From: Sycon ciliatum
Lineage: Eukaryota > Porifera > Calcarea > Leucosolenida > Sycettidae
Direction of reading: 5' to 3'
Assembly: GCF_964019385.1 (NCBI RefSeq)
Contig: NC_088643.1
Location: 46,036,910-46,100,909, forward strand
Length of the DNA: 64,000 nt
The notes beneath the pieces were generated by a model, which ran no database searches, was not told where the DNA came from, and saw only the letters and a program-made list of their open reading frames with translations. Both the position numbers and the translations under genes were made by a program. Of this stretch, positions 56,901 through 64,000 are shown one piece after another (position 1 is the stretch's first letter; every line of letters starts with the position of its first letter).

Positions 56901-59872
56901 GCCACACCTGCCGACATGTCAGTAGCCTGCCGATTTTTGAGGCATGTCGCGACCTGCCGACAATTGACCTTCTCCTGCCGACAACAGCCATGAAAGTGTT
57001 CAAGTTTGACCTTATGCATGGTTTAGGAGTCATGGTCCAGATTTTTGACTTTTACTGCGCATCACGAGTGTTTCCATAGCTCTCTCCTGAGGCGCTAAGG
57101 GCCGATTCCCACTACGGTACCGTGAGTGCTAGTGCCGTGCCGACGATTTGGGTAGGTCACGTGTACCCCACGGTACGAGCTTGAAGCTGAGAGTGATTTA
57201 CACCTGCGCACAGTCATTCCGTGCATTCCGTCGGCAGGCCGGATCACCATTTTTTTTAATCAATTTCTGACTTTGATCCTGAGGGAAAATAGCGGGGGCC
57301 GGGGAGATGACTGGAGAAAGTTCAAGAATCAACCAATCGAAAAGCCAAGAAAAAACTTCGTACCACAAATACAAAAGAAAGAAAAAACTTCCTTTCAGGG
57401 AGTAGTAAAATACCTACTACTTACTGCATTCGACCTCGCGGAATACCACGGCATGCCATTTCCCGGCGCGGTACGGCAGGAGCCACGGAATGAACTCGCG
57501 CCAAAACTGCCCCTCACGTGAGCAAATCACCATGGGTACTCACTGCACGGCACTCACGGTACCGTAGTGGGAATCGGCCCTAAGCGAAATCATCCGTCTC
57601 GGGGGAAAAATCGGCAAACTCAGCCTGAGTGTCACGCAAAACCGTGAAATGTTTTTTTCTTATCAGTGCCGCATGAGGTCGCTATATAGGGGGGGGGGGG
57701 GGTCCGGGGGCGAAAGCCCCCGGATGATGCATTTTATTTTTTCATGCTACTGATATTTGGCTAGAATGATGTGGCAACACTGACTTAGTACCACTGCCCT
57801 GTAGGAGAGCGTTTACGTCGTCTTCCTTGTTTGCCGGGTGTGCATGTTGGTCACATAATGCTATTGATGATGTGTCCTGCATGTGCCCTCCATTGGATAT
57901 TCATGCCCGGCTTGCTCGTGTTTTGTGTGCTCGCTTACAGGCCCAGACTGACATGACTACAGCTTTCCTTAAGAATGGTGCCATCTCGACAGCGGATCGG
58001 TAAGGGATTGGCTGGCTCACTCCCCCATAGTCTTCCTCTGGGTGTGTGTGGACGCAAGCAGAGATCATTGCAAACTGTCGGAAGACCCACGAATGAACAT
58101 GGGAGACTTTGCGCCACTGCTTTTCACACTGCTGACTGCCTTATTCAAGCTGATATGACCATGCCATGGCAGTTGCATAGTGCGAATAAAGCTGTGTTCA
58201 CAACTGGCGCGTGTACGCGTGCAAACCACGCGTTTGTGCGTATTTTTGCTGGCTTTTGGGGCGCCATACGTACGGAAACGCGCCGAAATGGAACTTCCAA
58301 CATGTTGGAATTTTCAGCGCGTATCAGGCGTGTAGCAGCGTACATGCCACTCGCTTTGACTGGCGGGGTCAACAAATTAGTACTCGAAGGTGTCGCACGT
58401 GCTAAATACGACTCGGATTGCTTTTTTTTGAAAGCTTGAGCGTGCGTTTGGCACGCATAAACCACAAGCGTACCGCGTCCACGCGCCAGTTGTGAACACA
58501 GCTTAAGTTTTCATAGCAGTACACTCACTCCACATTGTACTAAGGTAGCGGAGCCATGGCAACTCTCCTCTAGTTTTCTTTACTGGGTAGGCCGGGTTTG
58601 TGTATTTCGTAAAAACTAAATCATAATAAAACTTGCCAAGAGCTGCTACTAGTGTTCAGGGTACTGAACAGCATAATGACATTCAGGGTACCGGGCAGCG
58701 CAATCTTACCTTTCTAATATTTACGTCATGTGTTGCTATAGGCTGGGTTCATAGCTGTGGTTGTGGTACCTTATCTGTGCTACGCAGATTCGCAACCGGA
58801 TACTTCTTGCCTGCGGTCGATGCCGACCAAGCTCAGCTGTCTAGCGCCTCGTACAGCGTAGTGAATGGCGTGCACAAGATCAAGTTCACGCGCGACTGCC
58901 TGTCCACCGACACGCAGGACATCTCCTTTCCTAACAGCTACCTGGTGTACGCCTACGGGTCTATTGCCAACGGCGACACTATCACCCAGCACACTCTGCC
59001 CCCGACTATCGCCACCGACAGGCTGGTCGCCGCCTGCCAAGGTAATTTACACAGCCGCCGGGGTGTCTAAGATCCTCAGTCTGCGTACAGTGCTCTATGT
59101 CCAGTGCCGGACTTTGAAGAACTTGCCGTTGTTACACTGTTCCTGTTTGTGAATTGTTAACGTGTCGATGCAGCTTGTCCTATTGATTGCGGTTATCAAA
59201 TTGTTGTCTCCTCTCCGTTTGTTTTACATGTAGCGATAATTCCTCGCTCAATGTCAACGTGTGCGCGTTTTTTAGGGGTGCTTGTGTGTGCATGTGTACG
59301 CGCCTGTGTGCGCGCACGGATGTGCATGGCGATCTTGCCAGAGTATAATCCTGCACCGCAGTAGGCATTCTTACAATACCGCTAGTGTCAAGCTCTGGCA
59401 CATTTCACTCTGCATGTATTTGTAAACCAGCAGAACACCCACACATCTGCCATATGATTCATGGGTTGTCAAGCGTTACTTGGTCAATGGCTCGTATACA
59501 CATAGCATGCGCATGATTTGAATTTAGCTAATGTTGTCGTTTGATTTGTTTCCTGTCGATTCTCCCATTGCAGCTCCAAGCGCCGAGCCCGAAGCAACAG
59601 CTGAACCAGAAGGCACACCCGAGGGAACGGCTGAGCCAGAAGGCACTGCTGAGCCCGAGGGAACAACAACGCCGAATCCAGAGGGAGAGCCAGAAGGCGA
59701 GCCTGAGGGCGGTGGACAGACTCCAGGCACCACACAGGCACCGGTGGTGGAGCAGAAACTCGCCGAGAACACGTGTCTCAACTATGCAGCTGGCGAGGGC
59801 CAGAGCGGCAGTGCAGGCCAGATTGTTGCCAGCCTTCTCCTGGTTGCCATCTGCTTGCTGTTCGCCTGGTAA
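39218..59872 (+). CDS. secreted LPMO-like / EGF / DOMON / DOMON protein, probably GPI-anchored
   Basis: Exons: 39218-39359, 46399-46478, 48832-48911, 50960-51105, 51683-51811, 52163-52291, 52815-52988, 53747-53791, 54276-54893, 55200-55421, 55736-55765, 56448-56599, 57941-57999, 58788-59041, 59574-59872: 2559 nt, 852 residues, all AG/GT with matching phases and mostly phase-1 borders. Signal peptide 1-17, leaving His18 as the mature N terminus ([26 protein letters not shown]). [18 protein letters not shown] gives a second His (73), and [17 protein letters not shown] closes the domain: N-terminal His, a second His in an 'AHxGG' setting and an aromatic before 'CAD' are LPMO-type copper features. 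EGF-like modules at about 158-190 and 195-235. DOMON 1 starts at about 250 ([17 protein letters not shown]), resumes at about 447-550 ([38 protein letters not shown]) after about 130 Pro-Glu-Gly-Thr-rich residues. DOMON 2 at about 605-740 ([24 protein letters not shown]). Then a second PEGT stalk and a C-terminal hydrophobic helix with no tail, as in GPI signals. Oxidative carbohydrate cleavage is inferred; copper binding without catalysis (as in BIM1/X325 proteins) is the main alternative. Confidence 0.85.
39718..42585 (-). CDS. LINE ORF2: APE endonuclease plus reverse transcriptase
   Basis: About 955 codons without a stop. Endonuclease: [43 protein letters not shown], with the catalytic Asn, Glu, Asp-Asn and Asp-His residues in place. 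Reverse transcriptase: [85 protein letters not shown]. The frame starts straight after the ORF1 stop (TAG at 42586-42588) in the same phase; there is no ATG before the endonuclease (the first likely initiator is a TTG), so translation may depend on readthrough or reinitiation. Makes the nick and copies the RNA at the target site. Confidence 0.95.
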   Translation of the reverse strand, partial: DIPGDPSLTIAHLNVRSLRHKIQQIHEILHDNEIHILSINETHLDGSVSDHLLHIPGYSIYRKDRSLHGGGVCLYVSSSLKATVVHASSHPELEALHILVRQGKDTRAEKFIVSSVYKPPSTGVDFWDCLSAQLDSQPVPKSKRIILGDFNTNAIPPHSPQLKYLNQLCAEHCLHNIITVPTRLPSNTCLDLVLLEAGLCHEQPSVTAVDDLSDHHLVVFDLHLHSWHRIQKHAYRSIRKPGIAAIDFRKFKEDARALLAVNYNDATIHLQAETFLTSLADLTNRHAPVQLVRYPICPKPIPHSWTTAELQQLHHTRRNLHRQLQRRPDDSALKQRYRAARRQGKRLNRQLKSQFLIKKFQDLRNDPRGQWRLLNGMTGRRPTRNQPTASISSLTDTFAAIVQDTNRPGVLQIPPEDNEQLPHLTNFQPVTVQHVSDILKSLNLCKSPGPDNVLPSILKNGGDAIAEYLTDIVNESLQTGNVPTVFKQAIISPLMKSGDPDLAANYRPVSLLPICAKVLERIVLDQITKFFADNGIEHVPDSQFAYRRNHSCEDCLALAVNRWLSALDSNEYCGVIFADMSKAFDRVAHSALIQSLHDTGIRDVALNWFCSYLSDRIQTVRVDQELGQSRPCSRGVPQGSVLGPVLFCIYIRDITPCFRFSQDQEYADDIAFYVRHSDCDTVLERLTADLAALDSYLTGKGLVLNPDKTQFLLLRRPTSPLPTTVSISCRNSTLYPAHTAKYLGLIVDEHLAFDAQVERVCIAVKQKVGAYKHARQNLNHRARRLFYLSIIQSTLEYASSAYINCLSHRSYNQLITASRTSLKRIFALDRRTPTETLYAYTKIYTLEQRLNFKQYVFVFRCLHGLSSPLLSLLFTPRCTGPHSAATTRGQATAALVLPACHSRYGFHSIAYLGADRWNALPPSCRLAESPALFRAHTKSHLGFPVKRQHCLLGNP
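42586..43446 (-). CDS. LINE ORF1: coiled-coil / RRM-like RNA-binding protein
   Basis: 286 codons. A Ser/Pro-rich start, then a predicted coiled coil ([40 protein letters not shown]; about residues 60-115), then an RRM-like part ([28 protein letters not shown]) and a basic C-terminal domain ([27 protein letters not shown]). This is the usual order in LINE ORF1 proteins, which trimerise and package the element's RNA. It ends at a TAG with ORF2 following in the same frame. Confidence 0.9.
   Translation of the reverse strand: MLWKTMPTSSSHSPSVGTGSLHARLSGGKSKAVSPPDTLRSQAPRLATQAGQGNDDELRRISHMLKEIRNEQTASKETLNRFMDDVLTRMEKVMEEYDVMKKTLSSFEQRLAALEGSPVPAPVPTATVLAPPDISALIQEEAERLNRKQYAIVRGIPDMDGEKLEEICSRALRVDQTALSSTERLGTVRTTGTQSRPIRIKFQKNAIKGEIYRRRFDLKLDDGSPVYFSNDLTRKQLQKRKTVLPQYKHLRSKDVKCQLPYDVILDEKGVPLALDNLPAPASSSQP
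43561..44068. other. intron 1 sequence, nothing recognised
   Basis: No motif-bearing frame, transposon end or RNA seen between the LINE and the hAT-like element. Confidence 0.4.
44069..44958 (+). mobile_element. 890-bp hAT-like non-autonomous element
   Basis: Ends CAGTGGCGGATCCAGGG and CTGGATCCGCCACTG, a very common hAT terminus, each followed inside by a G/C run. GTCTC occurs just outside both ends; an 8-bp duplication is not clear. Inside, a short frame (from about 44472) reads [13 protein letters not shown], like the start of hAT/ZMYM1-type proteins. The rest of the transposase is gone. Confidence 0.75.
45462..45649. mobile_element. 188-bp Tigger/mariner-like MITE, copy 2
   Basis: Reverse-oriented copy of 7041-7228, the same length to the base, TA on both sides (45460-45461, 45650-45651). 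Lies in intron 1. Confidence 0.88.
45662..45885. repeat. ~36-bp tandem repeat, six copies
   Basis: 'ctatagcagtagcagtgata' plus 'ggggttgcacttgtg' is repeated six times with almost no change. Confidence 0.95.
47563..47760. repeat. CA-linked dispersed repeat, full copy
   Basis: Matches 25981-26175 and 183-240; (CA)n/(CATA)n sequence flanks it on both sides. Lies in intron 2 of the LPMO-like gene. Confidence 0.85.
47872..47952 (-). repeat. degenerate tRNA-like sequence (SINE head)
   Basis: Minus strand: TATGGTGCAGTGGTATG fits the A box, GATTTCCAATC an anticodon arm with TCC, GCGGGTTCAATTCCCG the B box. The acceptor stem does not pair (only 1-2 of 7 positions), so it is not a working tRNA-Gly. 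It abuts a long (CA)n tract. Confidence 0.65.
47955..48120. repeat. (CA)n with CATA interruptions
   Basis: About 165 bases of CA/CATA repeats. Long Cys-Val and His-Thr frames here are artefacts. Confidence 0.97.
48262..48310 (-). repeat. SINE body fragment, copy 3
   Basis: 'gttgagggaatggaaaaggg' followed by 'aaaaaagtctgaag' matches the body of the copy at 53166-53200, without the tRNA-like head. Confidence 0.6.
48597..48706. repeat. ~14-bp tandem repeat
   Basis: 'gcactcgcgctgtt' repeated about eight times. Confidence 0.93.
48971..49057 (+). repeat. (AG)n plus G-run at the 5' end of intron 3
   Basis: (AG)27 from 48971, then interrupted AG, then a GGGGGGGG-AGGGAGG stretch to 49057. It starts 59 bases after the donor at 48912. 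It is the reverse complement in layout of 50863-50955. Confidence 0.95.
49486..50389. mobile_element. 904-bp TA-flanked Tigger/pogo-like element
   Basis: The ends CAGGTAGACTCCCT and GGGAGTCTACCTG are inverted, with 'aattcgaa' phrases just inside both and TA flanks (49484-49485, 50390-50391). A minus-strand remnant around 49771-50047 might be transposase, but no catalytic motif is visible. Lies in intron 3. Confidence 0.75.
50863..50955 (+). repeat. C-run plus (TC)n forming the intron 3 acceptor tract
   Basis: Twelve C, then TCTCCCTCCC, then (TC) about 35 times, ending at 50955, four bases before the AG at 50958-50959. It serves as the polypyrimidine tract for exon 4. Confidence 0.95.
53163..53260 (-). 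repeat. tRNA-derived SINE fragment, copy 2
   Basis: Minus strand CCCTGGTTCGAGTCCTGG (B box) followed by TGAAAGTCATTTTTTCCTCA and TTTTCCCTTTTCCATTCCCT. Matches 32940-33010 in the head-proximal part. Lies in intron 7. Confidence 0.7.
57099..57580. mobile_element. 482-bp TAA-flanked PIF-type MITE
   Basis: Ends GGGCCGATTCCCACTACGGT and the inverse, pairing over about 34 bases, with TAA on both sides (57096-57098, 57581-57583). Lies in intron 12 of the LPMO-like gene. A short open frame inside is unrecognised. Confidence 0.88.
58190..58503. mobile_element. 314-bp TAA-flanked PIF-type MITE
   Basis: Ends AGCTGTGTTCACAACTGGCG and the inverse; TAA on both sides (58187-58189, 58504-58506). Lies in intron 13 of the LPMO-like gene. 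Confidence 0.88.
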
Positions 59873-60958
59873 GCGATCACCATTTTGAAACATCAGACGG
59901 AAGAGTGCTGGCTCCGTGCATCAGCCAGTGCTGTCTGTCTGGAAACGTTTTTGAACTACTAGTAGCCTATGGGTGCCTTGTGTTGCATATGCTGCGTAGT
60001 CTCTGTGTGTGTGTCTTCTGAAATTTGCCATACTTCAAAGCCTCTGAGAGAGAGTCACAGTGGAGTCAGAGCCGCAGAGAGGCGAGTGCCTAGGTCCAGA
60101 TATCAAAGCAATCTCTTCCCTTTTCATACACACATTCAACTCTTAGCACAGGCCTCCTGAACATGATAATCCACACCACCACCTGCCGCTACCACCCTTA
60201 TGAGCTGAGCCTAAGTTCATTTTTAGTGATTCTTATGACGAGTGTTCTTGCCTTACTCCAAGTGGCATCACTTGACGCAGAGTTTATGACAATTATATTT
60301 TATACCCAATGGAATTGCCTTTTTCAATTGCCTTGACCTCCCTGATGGTCTCACCGTTCCACACAACAACAGACTAGTGAGACAGGACATATGACTCGGT
60401 TGGGTTGAACCTGTGTGTGTTGTGCAGTCATACCCATGTATGTTTTCTTGTTTTCTTTCTTGCCTTTACTCCTATTTATGTACTCTGGCTAGTTAGGGTT
60501 TGGAACTAGGCACTAGTATTGTTATGTAGCTCGCTGGTTCTGCTGCTTGGATGGTATCATACAAACCAGGAAGAGAACTTGCTATGTTTCTGGTAGAAAT
60601 GATGTTTTCGATGTAATCGTGGGATCATAATGTTTCAGGCTTATAGGGTTTGGTTTTCTCGAGTTGCATGCATGTTATTTCTCAGTTTCCTTTGTGTTAG
60701 AATAGTGCACCGTGAGGTATGCCTCGGTGCATAGCTGATGTCTAAAGCCACCGAGAAACTCTTGAAACGGGGATGCATCATTTGCTGCATGCGCGCATAC
60801 TGTAGTTCGCACCTGGGCAGTAAATTCCGGGTATTCAGCCTGTCACAGGTACTACGTACAGTACTGTCATTTCCCATGTACCATGTGTACAGAGTATGTC
60901 ATGTACACTAATGTAATCCGCTCAGTTTTAGGTCTCTGACACACACGGATGGAGTATC
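59873..60958. other. 3' flank between the two convergent genes
   Basis: No frame with a recognised motif and no transposon end. It should hold the 3' UTR of the LPMO-like gene, but I found no clear AATAAA on the plus strand. Confidence 0.45.
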
Positions 60959-60964
60959 CTTTAT
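60959..60964 (-). terminator. candidate polyadenylation signal of the GPCR gene
   Basis: TTTATT on the plus strand reads AATAAA on the minus strand, about 230 bases beyond the GPCR stop. The only good candidate in a plausible place. Confidence 0.5.
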
Positions 60965-61194
60965 TACTATAATTATTAGTTATAATCTTACATCCAAACT
61001 AGGAAAATGTTTAGTTAAAAATCGAAATTTTGCCATAATCATGAACACTACATCAACAAAAACACAATTCACATAGTATAGGTCCGTAAACATTGAGAAG
61101 GCACGAAGGCATGTTCATTGTTTTTATCTCAAGTACGTTACAAGGTCAGGATCATCAGGGATTGCGGTAAGTGATTATCACCAAGCCGCCGCAG

Positions 61195-64000
61195 TCAGGG
61201 TGACATCGGAGGGAGGTTGGCGGGTATGCTGTCGTTCTCCTGTGATGACGTGGTGCTGCCGAAGAGATGCCGCGCCAGCTGTATGGGCGGACGTGACAGG
61301 AAGTAGAGGCGGCGCAGGAACAGCGAGACGAATATCGACCAGCCTTGCGCCAGTATGATGCACGCCAGGGTGGTGGCCGGCGGTAGCTGGTGCGAGTTGA
61401 AGTACACCGGTACCAAGATAACCCACCACACTAGCACCATGGCGCTGGCAATTGCAATGTACAGAGACTCGTTGAAGTACTCGGGCAGGTGGCGCGTGGA
61501 GAACGCCATCATCAGCGTGAAGACCATCAGGAACAGGACGCACAGGAAGTAGACAATTGCGTAGTGCATGCTCAGCTGCTCGCAGCGCAGCACACGGCTG
61601 TCATCGCTGACCGTGATCTCGGCTTTGTGCGGAGACGAAACGGACCAGACCGTCAAGAGCACGCCAAGAACCACTGATGCTGCGAGAAGGACTAGAATCT
61701 GGACTGTGCTGCTGACAGCTGCAAGGCCGCCAGATGCCAGACGCCGCACGTACTGGAACACCACTCTCAGACGATTGGTCTTGATAGCTAGGCAGCTTAC
61801 GTAGATGCCAGGCCAAATGGGCACCAGGAGGGTGTGCAGAAAACACACCTCATCCGACGGTGGCCAAAAGAGAACTAACACGCACACAAAGCTCATCAAG
61901 AGCGCAAGAAGCAGTGCGATGCTGAGGGGAAAGTCGGCACTTTTCACTGCCGGGTTGTCACGGTGAATACAGAACACGACAATAGTGGCGAGAACTGACA
62001 GTGCCCCTATCAGGCTCCCGACGAGCAACACCAGTGACATACTGTCGGTCCACTCGGCGTACTGCAATGGTAGCTGGGTGCAAGCTGACTGCTGTGCATT
62101 TGCTTGGTAGCCACTGGGACAGAGCTGACAGGAGTGTGATGTGTTGCTGCTGCTGATCATGCCGGCAGGGCACTTCACACAAACAGCACAGCATGACCGC
62201 AACATGTCAGGAACTATCCGCTGAAAGCCACTGGAACAGGATGCTGTGCAACGGGATGGTCGCCATTGCCTTGTTGTGCCATGCCGACGCTTGCTCGCCG
62301 AGGAGTAGCGCTCCTTCAGATCTTGCACAGTCCAGTCTTTTGCTAGCCTGAGAATGCGATGGCGAAATGGTGAAGTTTTCCTGGGATGCTCCGCGGACAG
62401 GTGATCGTGAAATGCTTCTGCACTAAGGACAATAGTCTCCAAGTCTTGCCGGAAAGAATCGTCCTCTTCAGACAGTGATCTTTGCTGGGGGTCCTGTGGC
62501 CCGTCATACCAGGCTTGGAGTTGCTTGCAAAAGTGTTCTGGTGTTTGGTCAACACTCACAAACTTCCTGCTATACCCATCCGGCAACTTTAATGTGATGG
62601 GTTCTTTCTGGCATTGTTTCACAGCATTTTCAATAAGCTGAATTGCTTGCAAAGCACTCAGGAAAGCGCTGTTCATTATGCTTAGTGCAGTGGACAGCTG
62701 ATAGACTGGATTGGGCTCAGTACCTGTGCAGTTATCATCAGGCCACTTCACCGACTGTTTACTGCGAGTGGTGAACCAGTTATTCGGGACTGCATGCCTG
62801 GCGAAAGGGTGATGACACTGGCAATCGCTGTTACCCGCTAGCTGGTGACTGGCTGTGCATGTCAGTTGGCAACGGTGCGCCTCTTCCCAGGTCGGAGCGA
62901 GCAGGGGGTTTCGCTTCAGGTCTGACGGCGTCACTTTCCTGTCGTCCAACTGGAGGCGAAGGCGAGTTTCTATCTCGTCCCACGACACTCCGACCAGGGT
63001 GGACTGTGCGTGTGCAGCTGTCGGACTGATCCATGTGACACTGGGCGCATGCGAACTGCCTTGCCAGTTATTGCGGATCAGCTTGGTGACATACGCCCAG
63101 TCCTGAAGGCCTATCCAGGTGTACTGCTGCTTGCCATCTCCTGGCTTCCACTTGAGTCGCAAGTGATGCCACGCCATCACAATGTCCGCCGTAGTGTCTT
63201 CGTTAGCCAGCAGCATGACGACTGTGAGTGTTGCGATCTGCGCAATGTGCTGCGTAAAGAGGGTTCTCACGTGCGTGTGCAGGTCACTGCCTGCGTGCTC
63301 CCTGATAGTGGTCTCCACGGCCAGACACACACCTTTGATGGCGGCTCTCGACTGGACCAGCGACTTGAGCTCAAGGTCTTCTGCGGTGCTTCCGGTCAGC
63401 AAGGCTATGTGTGACCAGCCGCGTGCAACGCACAAGTCAAGAAGAGCGTCCACTCGTTCATGCAGCTGCGGCGCAAGCTCCAGACGGTTTTGATGTAGCA
63501 CATCGCTTGTCTTGCTGCTTGTAGCAACAGGAAGAATGTGCAGTACAGGCGTGGATTGTGACTGCAGGTACGGCGACATGGCAGAAACAACACTCGCTGA
63601 GTAGGGTCCGATGGATACACGTGGGTAGATGGTATGCCTCGGATGCCCCATAGTCACTTGGCCAGAGGGACCTGGGCAGTTTTCGCCCGCATTGCCAGAT
63701 GCTATGTCCAAGAAGTCTCCATCACTGGACATCTCTGTCAAGGTGAGTCCCTGCCGCTGAGGACTTGTTTCTGGTTCCTTGCATTTGCGATCCACTGACC
63801 GGGGGTGATCTGGCGGTGCCATGTCTGACGCTTTGTCCTCCAGTCTACACGAGCATATCGCATCACTAGAGCTCTGGCGCAGTGCTGGGTGGTGATCGGC
63901 TTCACTCATACTCCATATGCTGCTTGCCCAGTATATTGCAACTGGCAGCGAACCACACGTGTCGTACAGTTCGAAACCCACTGTTTTGTTTAGTCGGCCC
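61195..64000 (-). CDS. class C G-protein-coupled receptor (mGluR/CaSR-like), 5' end beyond window
   Basis: An intronless minus-strand frame of about 934 codons, open at the right edge. It lacks its signal peptide and first part; the GTG at 63981 is an internal Val (NKTVGFELYDTCGSLP), matching the 'GYEIYDTC' stretch of Venus-flytrap domains. In order: flytrap ligand-binding lobes (VSIGPYSASVVSAM, ARGWSHIALLTGS, YTWIGLQDW); a cysteine-rich NCD3G-like stretch (CAVCVKCPAGM, CQLCPSGYQAN); then seven membrane segments beginning SMSLVLLVGSLIGAL, FPLSIALLLALLM, FLHTLLVPIWPGIY, VQILVLLAASVVL, HYAIVYFLCVLFLMV, LYIAIASAMVLVWW and LACIILAQGWSIFV, and a short tail. Class C receptors dimerise at the plasma membrane and respond to amino acids or related ligands. 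The ligand here is unknown. The gene is convergent with the LPMO-like gene. Confidence 0.92.
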   Translation of the reverse strand, partial: GRLNKTVGFELYDTCGSLPVAIYWASSIWSMSEADHHPALRQSSSDAICSCRLEDKASDMAPPDHPRSVDRKCKEPETSPQRQGLTLTEMSSDGDFLDIASGNAGENCPGPSGQVTMGHPRHTIYPRVSIGPYSASVVSAMSPYLQSQSTPVLHILPVATSSKTSDVLHQNRLELAPQLHERVDALLDLCVARGWSHIALLTGSTAEDLELKSLVQSRAAIKGVCLAVETTIREHAGSDLHTHVRTLFTQHIAQIATLTVVMLLANEDTTADIVMAWHHLRLKWKPGDGKQQYTWIGLQDWAYVTKLIRNNWQGSSHAPSVTWISPTAAHAQSTLVGVSWDEIETRLRLQLDDRKVTPSDLKRNPLLAPTWEEAHRCQLTCTASHQLAGNSDCQCHHPFARHAVPNNWFTTRSKQSVKWPDDNCTGTEPNPVYQLSTALSIMNSAFLSALQAIQLIENAVKQCQKEPITLKLPDGYSRKFVSVDQTPEHFCKQLQAWYDGPQDPQQRSLSEEDDSFRQDLETIVLSAEAFHDHLSAEHPRKTSPFRHRILRLAKDWTVQDLKERYSSASKRRHGTTRQWRPSRCTASCSSGFQRIVPDMLRSCCAVCVKCPAGMISSSNTSHSCQLCPSGYQANAQQSACTQLPLQYAEWTDSMSLVLLVGSLIGALSVLATIVVFCIHRDNPAVKSADFPLSIALLLALLMSFVCVLVLFWPPSDEVCFLHTLLVPIWPGIYVSCLAIKTNRLRVVFQYVRRLASGGLAAVSSTVQILVLLAASVVLGVLLTVWSVSSPHKAEITVSDDSRVLRCEQLSMHYAIVYFLCVLFLMVFTLMMAFSTRHLPEYFNESLYIAIASAMVLVWWVILVPVYFNSHQLPPATTLACIILAQGWSIFVSLFLRRLYFLSRPPIQLARHLFGSTTSSQENDSIPANLPPMSP

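Noticed and set aside
61178-61543. Minus-strand frame overlapping the GPCR 3' end
   Set aside because: Shadow frame; the GPCR frame contains clear membrane segments here.
63979-63981. GPCR start codon at the GTG
   Set aside because: The frame continues upstream to the window edge with NKT before VGFELYDTC, which is internal in class C flytrap domains.

Overview
The window is animal nuclear DNA. Reading frames are interrupted by GT-AG introns, three protein genes are spread over 64 kb, and most of the rest is transposon-derived. The genes present (snurportin-1, a class C GPCR, and a modular secreted protein whose extracellular exons are mostly flanked by phase-1 introns) point to a metazoan. 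The mixture of repeats and the copper-protein/DOMON architecture would suit a sponge or another early-branching animal, but the lineage is a guess.

Layout. (1) 1-2.9 kb: CA microsatellites, foldback elements and a duplicated tRNA-like repeat. (2) 2947-24383, plus strand: a complete snurportin-1 (SNUPN) gene, reconstructed here as 10 coding exons giving 366 codons. Its introns carry several layers of dead transposons: a LINE reverse transcriptase fragment, a second retroelement with a nuclease-like C terminus, a hAT fragment, and in intron 9 a Mutator-like transposase split by a 4.17-kb TTA-flanked element that itself holds a LINE, which in turn holds another TAA-flanked element. (3) 24.4-39.2 kb: intergenic DNA with DNA transposons, a SINE and simple repeats; no gene recognised. 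(4) 39218-59872, plus strand: a 15-exon gene, reconstructed here, encoding 852 residues: signal peptide, an N-terminal-histidine copper domain resembling lytic polysaccharide monooxygenases (LPMO), two EGF-like modules, a DOMON domain split by a Pro-Glu-Gly-Thr-rich insertion, a second DOMON, a second Pro-Glu-Gly-Thr stalk and a probable GPI signal. Intron 1 contains a full-length, open-frame LINE in antisense. (5) 61195-64000, minus strand: the 3' part of an intronless class C (mGluR/CaSR-like) GPCR, running off the right edge and convergent with the previous gene.

Most notable is the gene at 39-60 kb: a putative copper monooxygenase-like domain joined to DOMON domains (the fold of the cytochrome that feeds electrons to LPMOs in fungal cellobiose dehydrogenase) on what looks like a membrane-tethered protein. 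Its intron 3 has a long (AG)n-G-run just inside the 5' splice site and the complementary C-run-(TC)n just before the 3' splice site, in the right orientation to fold into a stem. Other points of interest are four tandem copies of a 3' splice site with the start of SNUPN exon 2, and a LINE whose two ORFs share one frame separated by a single TAG with no ATG for ORF2.

All exon models are read by eye from splice sites, phase agreement and family recall; no alignment or database search was run.
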